From assembly GCA_036244855.1 (NCBI GenBank), contig BQKZ01000511.1:38753-102752 (forward strand): a stretch of DNA of 64,000 nucleotides, read 5' to 3'. Shown here piece after piece: positions 47,470 to 59,625 of the stretch; position 1 is the stretch's first letter; each line of letters opens with the position of its first letter. A model generated the notes under the pieces. The model ran no database searches and was not told the origin of the DNA. It was given only the letters and a program-made list of their open reading frames with translations. Origin of the DNA: Temnopleurus reevesii. Lineage: Eukaryota > Echinodermata > Echinoidea > Temnopleuroida > Temnopleuridae. The translations under genes were made by a program, and so were the position numbers.

Positions 47470-48635
47470 CTGCAAAGAGAAAAAGAAGAGAAAACAAATC
47501 ATTAGTATTTTACAATTTTAAAATGATTTTGTGATGAAGTGTCATATCTAGCTAATAATGGCCAAGACAGATTGGACCCTCTATTATTCATCCCAGTTCA
47601 AAAAATAATACCGTAAGACATCATATTGTGGGAATATACAGTGTGAAGGGCAAAACGGCAACATATTTTCCGTTGGAGAATGCTTTGCTCTCTATCAACC
47701 TTAACAAGACATTGTTTCTAATGATAAAGCCTAACAAAAAGCTTTAAAAAGTATATTTCATCCAATTAATTTCACCTTTTTTCTTTCAAAATTCATTCAA
47801 ATTTGTATAAAAAGAAAAGCTCAGGACACGGCTAAGTTCATCAAGACTGTAGACTATGATAGATAACCAAGTTGAGGTCCAAGGCCTTCAGCCACCCTTC
47901 ACTTGGACCAGACAGACCTCCATGCTAGAGCCCACAAATCACCTCTGTGATGGGCCAGGGCTAAAGCAACCCACAGGGGCTAAGGTCCTGGGCAATCTAA
48001 TATAAGCCCTGGCACTGGGCTGGGTCAAGGGCATGCATACCTCACTCACTCACTCACTGATCATGGAATTGGGAAAACTGTAGACGACTTCTATGGGTTG
48101 TAATTTCTGCATGTTGCTACACCCAAAACACAACACCAAAGTTTGTCACATAACCAGGGGTTCAGAAAACCTTCCCTGAAAGCATCATACTATAAATATT
48201 AATGCAAATATTCCATATGACTTTTATATGTACAAGCCATTTTGTAAGTTTTTGTGTACCAATAAAACAACCTGCAAATTTCCATTGACCCTGTGGTAAA
48301 TCATAGTCCTTATAGAAGACTGAAACATGAACACACACAAAAAATCTTCCTTTGCATCGCATTTCACTATATACTTTATTATTTAATCTGTGATAAATCT
48401 AATTAAATTAACCAGGTTTACACAGAACATCTTCATTTCCACACATATTTTGTCACAAACAGCATACTTCTTCATTATTCATAATAAGATAATATTGAGA
48501 CGTGACTTTTCATTAAAAATTATCACTGAATGGAAATTTATCAGGGATTGGTTTTATTTCACAATTGGGTTTTAGTACTTAATTAATGGCAATAACGAAT
48601 ATCACTATAATTGGTCAGGTTGCCAAAAAACATTC

Positions 48636-48809
48636 CAGGGGTGTTTCACCAAGTCATGAAAGACTTAAACAACAACTTTACGCAAGACAGGTATTAGTTC
48701 TTGTGCTGAATGATAGAGAATCTTACACAAGATAAACTCGTTAAACGTAGTCCAGTCCGTCTTCAAGTCGTGCGTAACTTTAAGAACGATTTGGTGAAAC
48801 ACAGCCCAG
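48636..48809. mobile_element. MITE-like inverted-repeat element
   Basis: The ends are GTGTTTCACCAA (48641-48652) and TTGGTGAAACAC (48791-48802), with weaker symmetry outside (CCAGGG and CCCAGAG). The interior contains TTCTTGTGCTGAATGA, shared with the inverted repeat at 15326-15406. No target duplication was clear. Confidence 0.5.
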
Positions 48810-51800
48810 AGTACGTACATTTATTCAATGGTCCAAAACATAATCACAAAGCTGTATGAAAGTTATATACGTGGGGTATGGGTCCATGCAGAGAATCACT
48901 CCCTGGTCCATGTGATTATTTTATTCTTGCGAACTTTCTCCCTTGCATCACTGAATGATTCCTCCCTAAGGAATCATCTCACTTGGCATAAAGCCCAATT
49001 TTACACCAGTACCATATCAATCACAATGCATTATGTACACATGGAGCTATTAGTCTACATCTGCAGACTCATCAGGACATCTTTTTATTTTCCAAGGGTT
49101 ACTTAAATGATCATATTTTATGGAAATCATTTTACATTGTTATTCTTACTTCTAATTTCTCATTCTTGTCATACTAGGATGAGAGATGTGGAAGGAAACG
49201 GTAGTATAGCCATCCCCTCCGTTTACATTGATACCTGAAATTCCACTTGATCTTCAACAGAGACTAAAAACAAAAATCTGCAGAGGTGCTCCAATGCAAT
49301 TATTCTTCTGATTGTCCAAACACTCTTATTTCATATTATTGCAATACATTACTGTGTCCAAGCTACTCTTCCAACCTTTGCAAAATGTACCAAACTAAAT
49401 GCAGGGAAAAGGGAAAGCAACTAAATTTCAAAACACAATTTATGACCCAACAGTAAAAGCACAGAGCACTAAATTACAAAATCTGTGTCACCCGAAAATT
49501 AAGAATCTCCCATTCTCCTCAAAATGAGGCATTTTGACAGCACCTTGTTGATGACTTGAAGTGGGTCTTGGAAAAAATACACAAGAGTCTTCAAACTTTT
49601 GAGTTTACTGTAAGAAAACATACATCACATCTTGACTCCCTGCCCAACAAAACTGATGAAAACAACTCGTGATCTAGGACCCTTTCATCACGACAGTTTC
49701 GTGTATGTGGGCGCACAATCGGTTTCGAGCTCGCAGAAAAAAACTCATTTTGCTTTCTCACCTTTTCGCGAATATGACGAGACCACCTACCATGTTGAGG
49801 GGGGAGAACCAGGGATAATAATTAAGCCCTCTCAGACCAGAGTCCCCCTATTCATGGGGGAGGCCAATTGAGGTGGTAGGGGGCAGGGGAGGAGGATAAT
49901 GGGGGCAGATACAATGTACAGGGGTACAAGGTGCATCCCTTGGATAGGGGAGCCAGTAATTACGGTGTCAATTAAAGAGGGAAACACAAACAGGGATGAA
50001 TGGAGGGGCCATTGTCTAGGCGCCACAGAGAAGCCCCGCTAAATCGATCTACCGCTCAATAAGGGAAATCCTATCCACCAAATCAATGGAGTTGTTTCCA
50101 CTACCTTCTCCTAGAGCCAGAGCCATTCGGCATGGCCTGTACATTTTAATCGCCAATTGATCTTGATGCCCCTAAACACAGTTATTTGGTTGTTTCATGG
50201 CCAAATACATCTGTATGATTTCAGAAGTACTACATCTTAATGTACACTCTTTAAAATTTTACATTTATCACTAATTTTCAAGTACAATAAAATGCAAGTT
50301 ACCGGAAATTTCATATTTAATGTGTAGGCCTATTCGAGAATTTTCTATAGATTTAAAGAATTTTCAAATTCTAATTTGCATGACCAAATATTCCACTTTC
50401 AAATTGCTTTTATGGTATTGAATCTCAAAAAGGACATGACCTGATCTTCAAAACTTGAACATAAAGATACGAACCCAATTTTTCTATTTTCACAAGGCCT
50501 TCATGATTCCAAAGGGTCTAGCTACGTCCTGGAAGTGGTAAAATTACTGAGGGATTCAACATTATTTCTGACTCGGGAGCATCCAATTCAAATGTTCATT
50601 AGATAGTGTGAACATAACAAATATATAACCACAGAAGTCCACAGGTGAGAAGGGATAAGTCTCGGCTACCATCTCCCTGAATATTACTTTGACACGGCAC
50701 ATGAGCTTCCAGTCATCATCCTATTGTTCAGCGATATAAGCCACCACTGATCAATACATAACACCTTGTTCTATTCATTGGAAATCTTGTTATCCCCTTC
50801 CTCTCCACTCTCATTCTCTCTTTACCTCTCTCGTTCAACAATTTGGACTACAGTGATGATAGGAAGTTCTTGGAATCATTTTGACAGTCAGAAATGGGCA
50901 AAAAAATATTTTAAAAGGATCAAACGTAGACTTTCAGAGGTAAAATTCACATGAGCTGGCAACACTTAATATGAGGTAAAAAAGAGAACATTCGATCCAA
51001 GGAGAATCTAATTCATAAAATTAATATTTCAGCATTTCCCCAAAGGAAATGTGTCTGCAACTGGTGTTTGACCGGCCTGTGATGCAATTTGTTATGCATT
51101 TTAACACAAAAGTGACCAACAGCCATCACACTCATCTTACATACAGCAGTGTAAATGTAAATAAGTTCAGTAAGTAAGACAGCTAACACTGACCTCTATA
51201 TGTTTTGCACAGTATGAAAAAAAATCTTTGAGTTAGCTGCTTGACCCAACGAACAGCAAAAAAATATCCATCTCAGAAATCGTGGCATATAGGCCTATCT
51301 CTCAGCACTGACAACACAGAGGAGGTGGTCTGAATTGGGGGGCTATAGTTTGGCTCTGAATGGTGTTGTGAATAACGGACAAGGAGGGCATGAGGGGTAT
51401 GAATGGGGTAAGAATAGGGGGTATGAATAGAGCAATGAGGAACACATCCAGTGAAGGGCCTGGGGGAACAATGGGGGCAAGACACCTCATTCACTGAGCT
51501 TGCATTCCAACGGGCTATTTGGTGTCTTCTCTACAAAATAGTACTAAGGAGAGGAAATTTATGTAAGAGGTTGGGGGTCTCGAGAAAAGTGAATGTGATT
51601 GAACGTTTGAAAGTGGGTCTAGACTAAAAACTGACTAAATACTGTTGGGATCACTTTCAAAAGCATTTTAGATATGTTGAGTGAAAAATTGAGGATATCC
51701 ATAATAATAGACCTTATTTCAATATCTGTGCACATCTGTCAAAAGTATTAATCAAATTATAACAGGATCATAGGAAGATGTACATGATTATTGAGATCAA

Positions 51801-54800
51801 TCCCAAACAGACCAGAAATCTCTGCACTAATTATTTTGATGGGAGAGGTTCCAATCCCACTGCTGCCACCTTAAGTAAAGCTCTAAATCTAAGCTGGGAA
51901 ATAATACAATTTCATTTTAAAGTGCTATGACTACTTAATGATAATTAAACAAAAAATCATGAATTTGAATGATAGATGTGAAATAAAAAGTAATACTGTA
52001 TAAGCCAATATTTTGGCGTACAGATATTTTCGCGATTTCTGACCAGTTTGACACATTGGCGTGTAGTTATTTTCACGTTTTTGAAAGTGTTTGTACACAA
52101 ATTAATGTACATCATATAGAGTGGAAATTTTCGCGAAGCCATAACCGCGAAATTCGCGAAAATAAAACCACCGCGAAAATTTCAGCTTATACAGTACCTG
52201 AACCAAACTTGACATTACCGGTATCTGCAATGTAAGCTTTAAATTTTCTAAGTTCCCATGCTAGCTGGACGATCAACCCATTTACAACTTGAACCGGGAA
52301 TTCCCAGCACAAAGTCTATGGGAATAACAGAATTCAGTAATCAATGAATAAAAAGAATTTCAGATCTCACATTAATTTTAAAAAGCTATATTCACAAATA
52401 TACATGTAGGACCTCTATAAATTCAAACATATGGACATCATAAATAAATCTCATCTTTAATCCCAATAGAACTGTTTAATTTTATTTTCAGGTCTCCCAT
52501 TATCATAATTATCTAGACCCTCGATATCATTCTTCTCCAACATAATTTCTGATAATAATTTGATTCCAACTGCAATTTTCCAGTCGATTTCAACTGAAAT
52601 ATGCAGCGCCTCCTCCATGAAAGACCAAAACGAGGGAAAACAAGTTATTTATCTTTGAATAAATAGTCCGGTTTTGAATTGAACAGAGAAGAAATGCCCT
52701 TTTGCAAGTCTGCCTTCGGTCTGAAAAGGTTGAGGCCATACTCCATTAGTTGCTCAAGTTACATAACGGTTGTGGGAAGTCTATGCTTTGTGCAGAAGAA
52801 TGGGAGCTTCAGCAATTACCTCCATACCATTGTACAGAGCAAACCCCACAGGCATCCGTGTTCGAGCTACAGTGGTAAAAATAAATTGGCAACCTTTAAA
52901 TATAGGCCAGTGCGTATATTACGTGCATTCTTGGAAAATGTAAAAAGCTTAGAGTGATGTATGTTACATTTTACCAGAACTACAGTAACTGCAATGTTAA
53001 CATAATACAAAAAATCATTTGTCAATTTGCATTACATAAGAAAGTGAAGAAAAAAAAACATTTTCAATAAAAATACACATTTTCAACTAAAAAACACTTC
53101 ATTCAAAGAAAGATGCATGTGCAGCAAAAACTATGCAATATTTAAGAGATTGGATCATGTGGCACCAAACTGGGATTATGTTCTTCAAACAAATTGTTGT
53201 TTTTGTCTCGAATAAGAGTGGTGACCTCCACGAAAATGTCCCCCTAAATTAGGTTGGTCTCAGTTCCAGGAGAGAAGACTAATTAATGGCTAAAATCATT
53301 TAAAAAATACTTTCGTACAAAGGCAGCTGAGGATTGATATAATATCTTTAATTTACAAAATCACATAATTTTGAAAGAAATGAAGAAAAAAATGTGATAT
53401 CCAAAAAAGAGCAAAAAAAAAGATGCCATGAAGTATGCATATATATATATATATTCACATTGTATATTGCTTTTAAAAGAAAACTCTCTGACAGTTTACA
53501 TTGAGGATGTTTACAGTCATCAATTTATTAAAAAAAGCATGGTCTATCCTACGTGGATAATTATGAATTATGAAAATTAGATGTTAGCAATGAATTTCTC
53601 ATGTTGCCAAATGCAAAATATGATTTCAAAGGTCGCAAACATTGACAATGTGTGCGTGTGGAACAAGACTATTCATGGACCACATGGGGCTTTCGGAGAT
53701 TCTCTCACGAAATCCTAGAGATCTCTTGAGGTCATCCAATCTGCAACAGTTACTGACCTATTATGTAACAATAGGATCATTACAGTGATAACATGAACTG
53801 GGGTTTAGGCGAAATAACAGACATAGGTTTGTGGCTGAACAAAAGATGAATTCAGCATTATTTGCTGACATGTGAATACAGAGAGCCTATTGGAGAATTC
53901 AGCACAAAGAGATATGAACATTAATGTATACAGACAAAATAATCTATATCATCATCAAACTAAAGCCTACACAATATTTAGAAACATATTCAAACACTGT
54001 AATATGTTCATGTTACTGTCCACCCAGAAATATCACTGTAGTTTCTATATACTTTTCTCTTATTAGTGTTAACCTCTAAAATGGTAGACATTGACATCAC
54101 AAGAAAACAATTAGATTAAAGGAATCTTACTGATTCAAATATTGGGCCAAAAAAGTGAGATTTGTCCTCCAATTCTTGTTTCAATGATTGTTTGAAATTT
54201 GACTGTTTTTAATTGATAGGTAGGCAGGTTTATAAAAAAAATAGTCACCATCAGAAATTTATTATAATACCTTGAGATTTTGAAAATAAACCAGGCTTAA
54301 AATAGAATTTTGGGTGACTAATTGCTAATTTCTATATAGGCCTGTGCGCGGAAGGTCATGTGAGAAATTATTTTCTTAGCAAGGGATGAAGAACATGGGG
54401 TCTATCTTGCAAATGGAACCTCAGAGGGGAGGACTCAAGCTTGGCACCCCTAAGAAAATAAACTTGGCTGAGGCCAAAACCTGCCCTTGCATCTTCAGTC
54501 AATGTTAGTTTGCAAGAGCAGACCAAATTTTAGCAATTCATTCATGCTACAAATTTTCAGGAATAACTGTATGAAAAGTGATATTAAACTCAACTTTTAT
54601 ACAATGAAAAGGAAGGCAGACACTAGCCTGTAGAGCTGCTATTGTAGTCTTCCTTTGAAGACACTTATATATCTCTTACTTGGCAGTGGCAGTAGTTAAA
54701 CTTTTGAATTAAGTCTGTTTCTTCAGACTAGCCAGTGGCCCTCTAGTCATGACTACCAGATGCCAATACCAGAACATCCCATTGTGTCCCATGGGGGTGG

Positions 54801-56817
54801 GCAGGTTGATCAGCCATGGTGGGGGTCAGAGAATGGTGTTAATAGATCATAAGGAGAAAGTTCAATGTCAGTACCGGCTGTGAGAGTGGATGATTGCATG
54901 AGCATAATTTCTATAACTGTTGGGTATAATATCACATATTGGTATCCCTCTTGTAATTGTTAACTTAACCCATTGAGTACTGAATTCCGTAATACCCATA
55001 AACTTTGTGTAGGGACTACCCGGTCCAGTAGTCAAAGTAGTCAAAAATGTTGACAAGTCCACAAAAAGGTCAGCTTTTGAAGCGGATGCACAAGTTACAG
55101 TAAGTGAAACCGATGAAGTGGCTGTGGAATAAAAACCAATATAAATTTGTGGAGGTTTTGTAGCCAGAAATTTAGAGGGCCTTTTTAATGTAACAACCTT
55201 AAAGCATAACATTTACTTATCATAACCATGTGATACCTCCATCTAGAGGTCAACATATTCCATTTTCACTGACTCAAGAAAAGTGAGAAAAAGTCAAGGA
55301 TTATATGAACGTAAGAAACAGAAGTCAAAGAGGAGAAGTCAACGCCACTGCCATGAAGCTGGGAGGAAAATAAAGGAATTTCTTGTGCGAGAGAAAAAGT
55401 CAGCAGTTCTGTACACAAAGCTTGGGGCATTGTTTTTCCAGCCCTGCTGTTAGAGGAGCCAGCATAAACAGAGACCACATTGGAAGTGAACTTAAATCCA
55501 CGCTCACAGGAGCCAGGGCAAACTTTCACACAATCACACCACTCTCTTCTCCCTCAAAAATATTTTGCAAAGTTTGGCATCTACCTGTTTAATTGTAGCC
55601 CAACGTTTAGCTGTCATCTATTCCAGAAACATTAGTAAAGGCTTAATAAGTCAAATATATTAATGAGGATTATAAGCCTATGCCCTGTAAAAAGAACAAA
55701 AAATGAATGAGTTTATGAAAAAAATTAATGTGATTCTTTTCCACATAAAAATTGAAAAGATCCCATAATTGGTTGTGACAAAAAATAATTTAAAACAAAC
55801 AAGCTGTAAAACCTCATCCTCTTCAACTTCCATCTCTTCTACAATCCCACTATCCCACTTCCACTACTTGAATTGATTTATCCCTTTCTACTACCAATTC
55901 TCCATTCCTCTCCCTCTTTATCTCCTTATACTTCTTCCTCACTCCATCCCTCCACCCTTGAACTTTTCCCCACAAACACACACTGACACCCACACAAAAC
56001 CCCTGGACCACACAAACACAGCCCCTCTGCCTTCAGCACAGCTTTGCGTGTTGATAGACGAAGCGTCTTTACAGAGTAGTCTTGCTCCTCCATCCGAAAG
56101 ATATCGAGCATTATAACGAAGGAGAAACAGAACCGGATTTAAAAAGTTTATCACCATTGCATATCTATGGACTGTACTTGGAGTTATTACAATCAACTTT
56201 TAAAATGAAGAAGCTTATATTCTTTCACAAAAAATGTATTCAGACTGAAAAGAAAGCAGCAAAATTAAAATGCGACTTCCAAAAGTAGTTATCAAGTATT
56301 TTGTATCTGCTTCAATTAAAACTGAAGTAAAATTTACATGAAATATATGAAAACACATAAAATTGTCAAGGACATTTTATGTTTTCTTAACAGGTTCAGT
56401 GATTGCCAATGGACATATATCAAAAATGAAATGTCTCAGATTTGAGGGTATTTCTGATCCAACATATTAGCTCTTACACATCTCATCTGGGTTTTCTACT
56501 TAACAGAACTTACTAAAAACCCACAGATTAAAGCCATCAATACCTCTATCTCTGCAAAAGGCTTATAATATCCTCAAAGTGGTATTTCTTGCAAGTTTTA
56601 CGTCACACCGTTCCATCCTTGTTTTTCTGAGGGCAGCGGGCTTCAAATTTGCCCCGCTGACCGTGTGCTAACAAAGGGGGGTGGGGAAGTAGAATGAGAT
56701 TACCAAACAGCCCGCACAACAAAACAAGGATCATCTCTCTGTAATGACATGCCCCACCACATTGTAGTATGCACCGGTTGAAAACCATTCAGCCGTTGGG
56801 AGCACTTGTTGGTCAGT

Positions 56818-57085
56818 GGTCAGCTCAAAGTGGACCACCGCATAGCGCTATGCATGGGACTAGAGTACTAGAGTCAATGGTCAGCTCAAAGTGGACCACC
56901 GCATAGCGCTATGCATGGGACTTGAGTACTAGAGTCAATGGTCAGTTCGAAGTGGACAACCGCATAGTGCTATGCATGGGACTAGACGAACGTATACTGT
57001 AGGGGAAAGTTGAAAATTGTTTGAACCATTAAGCTCTCCCTACGCGTACTGTAGGAGAAAGTTGAAAATTGTTTGGCCAATTGGG
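56818..57085. repeat. Two adjacent short tandem arrays
   Basis: Three copies of a 61-bp unit (ggtcagctcaaagtggacca and onward; starts near 56818, 56879 and 56940), followed by two copies of a 52-bp unit (gtactgtaggagaaagttga and onward) to about 57085. Confidence 0.85.
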
Positions 57086-59169
57086 CTTTCTTGTCCGATT
57101 TACTAAAATGAGCATGGATCACCTCATATGTGCAAAGCATGCCACTACTGGCACATGGCCCTACATGTATCAATCTGACTCATTGGTTTTGTGCACATCT
57201 TAAAAAATGTATTACGGTCCTATAATTAGAACATATCATCTATATTACATGATTACAATGACAGTCCAACAGGTTACCAATCACACAATTTGCTGGATTT
57301 CAGAGCAAACAGTTGAATATACATGTAAGTTTCGGGAGAATTTTTCCATCAACCAAAAAATAAGAGCTATTTTTATCCCCCTCATCCAGCTCAATTCTCA
57401 CATGGAATTTAACCTCTTACTTTCATAATGTTTCTTCAGATATCACATCTAACCCTAGGGTGGATTATCACAACTTTTAAATATCAGTAACTTTAAAAAT
57501 TCACTTTCTAAAAATATTCTTTGCATAATTCATGAGACTACACGTAATTACTCATTAAATATTAATTTTGTCCATATTCATTTCAAGCCCTTTTCAAGAA
57601 CTGCAGATTATCTTAAAATTCCCAAGGTATCTGATATATTATTCATTGATGCATAGACCTTGAAAGTGACCGCTGGACCTTCCAAAGGATAAATGCAGAC
57701 AAATAACCAAGACCACACAGAACGCTATTGACCATGTAAGATTCAAGAGGTTGTTCATCAAGTAGGCCTGTTTGATTGAAAAATAATGCAGTGGAACTTG
57801 AAAGAGGGTGCGATCAGCATGAACTTTACAATGAGTTTGGCAAATGTTGTATTCATACTGTCTGATCCCTGTTTTGAAGGAATGCAAACAAGAATGACTT
57901 CAGTTGGTATTGCAATAATTTACATGAAAGTAATTATACTTTTATTCTTTTCTTTATTTCAACAAGAGATTTGTTCAATGGAGATCACATCCAAATCTAA
58001 AAGTTGGTGTTTCACAAGTCATTCTCGAGGTTAATAATACATTTAAGACTACTAGAACAAGTTCTTAGGAACAATACTACACATCAAATTTCTTAATCAA
58101 CAAGAAAAAAAAATAATACCAGGGGTTTGTGGAAGTCTTTATTGAGTTTAGGAACAACACAAAATGGAACATCACAAAGTGGAAAAGCACCACCCAGGTC
58201 TGAAAATAGTACCAAATACAACTATTGAATGAAAAACAAGACAAAACACTTTTTCACATTTCAATGTTTCAATAAAAACTATTTTCCCATCTGCATGATA
58301 CCAAAGTTTTCGAAAGACACCGCCAATATCACCTAAGTATGAGCAAGCAAAGCAATAGTACCTTTCCATTGTCAGCAGAGTTTACTTGCAATAGCTCACC
58401 CCATTTAAAAGATGGGGAATAGAAAAGGACTATCGCACCATCACAAACTACGACATAGCAAATACTAGTGAATGGATGAGAGAAGAAAGTCAATGAAAGA
58501 AAATGAGGATAATTTGAAAGAAATAAAGAGAGAAAATTGCACCCTTACTTTTCCTCTTTGTTTGACCCATGCTTGGGATTCAGAGAGTCCGTTTATTGCA
58601 ATCCAGAATGCTAATAGTCTCTATTCAGAGCAAGATAGGCAAAGAAAACTGCATAATCACTAGCAATAAATGCTAAAATGAGAAAAATTTTGTTGGATAA
58701 CATAAAGCAGACATGTTCTCAAATACGTTTTGGTCGTTTCATAAAATTATTTTTATTTTCATTTGGTCAGTTTATAAAAAAAAGGTTTTGTTGAGCGGCA
58801 TATCAAAGATCAAACGAAGGCACCAGAAAAGACCTATCAAAACTAAGAGCTCTCTAATTTAACTATATCACATCAAACTGCTGACAAAATATTAGGCCAG
58901 CTGGCACAAAAGTAAAATCTTCAGGAATAGTAATTCCAGTTCACAGCAGTGTTAAGTATATAAGCTTCTAGACACTAGTCACAAGTGCCTAGTCAAAAGT
59001 GCCAAAAAAAAACTATGTTCTTGTGTTCTAAATATCTTAATTAAAGAAAACCAGATGTGTAACAAATAACCAATATAACTGATCTTGAGCTAATGGATTT
59101 TAAATTCTTCACCAATTAATAAGAGAATCGCTGAATACCTGAAGGGGAAAAATTTTGAATGTTTTAAAC

Positions 59170-59625
59170 AAGAGAACAAAAACAAGATAAATGATATTGT
59201 CTAGTTGCTGTATCTCCTAAATCATGTTTGTAACAAGGAGACAAGTGCAATATTTTTAACGAGAGAAGAACAAGATTAGTGATATTTTCTTGTTGCTGTA
59301 TCTCCTAAATCATGTTTGTAACAATGAGACAGATGCAATGTTTTGAATGATAAAACAGAAAACAAGATTAGCTATATAGTTGCTGTATCTCCTAAATCAA
59401 GTTTGTAACAATGAGACAGATGCAATGTTTTGAATGATAAAACAGAAAACAAGATTAGCTATATAGTTGCTGTATCTCCTAAATCAAGTTTGTAACAATG
59501 AGACAGATGCAATGTTTTGAATGATAAAACAGAAAACAAGATTAGCTATATAGTTGCTGTATCTCCTAAATCATGTTTGTAACGAGGAGACAGATGGAGG
59601 GATCAACAGCCAATGGAAAAACATG
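59170..59625. repeat. Five-copy tandem array, about 86-bp unit
   Basis: The unit contains gttgctgtatctcctaaatc, aagtttgtaacaatgagaca and gatgcaatgttttgaatgat. The two central copies are nearly identical, indicating recent expansion; the first copies are more diverged. Confidence 0.85.

Noticed and set aside
56831..56960. GGACCACCGC repeated three times, considered as Gli sites
   Set aside because: Two mismatches to the consensus at the end positions, and the recurrence is explained by the 61-bp tandem repeat.
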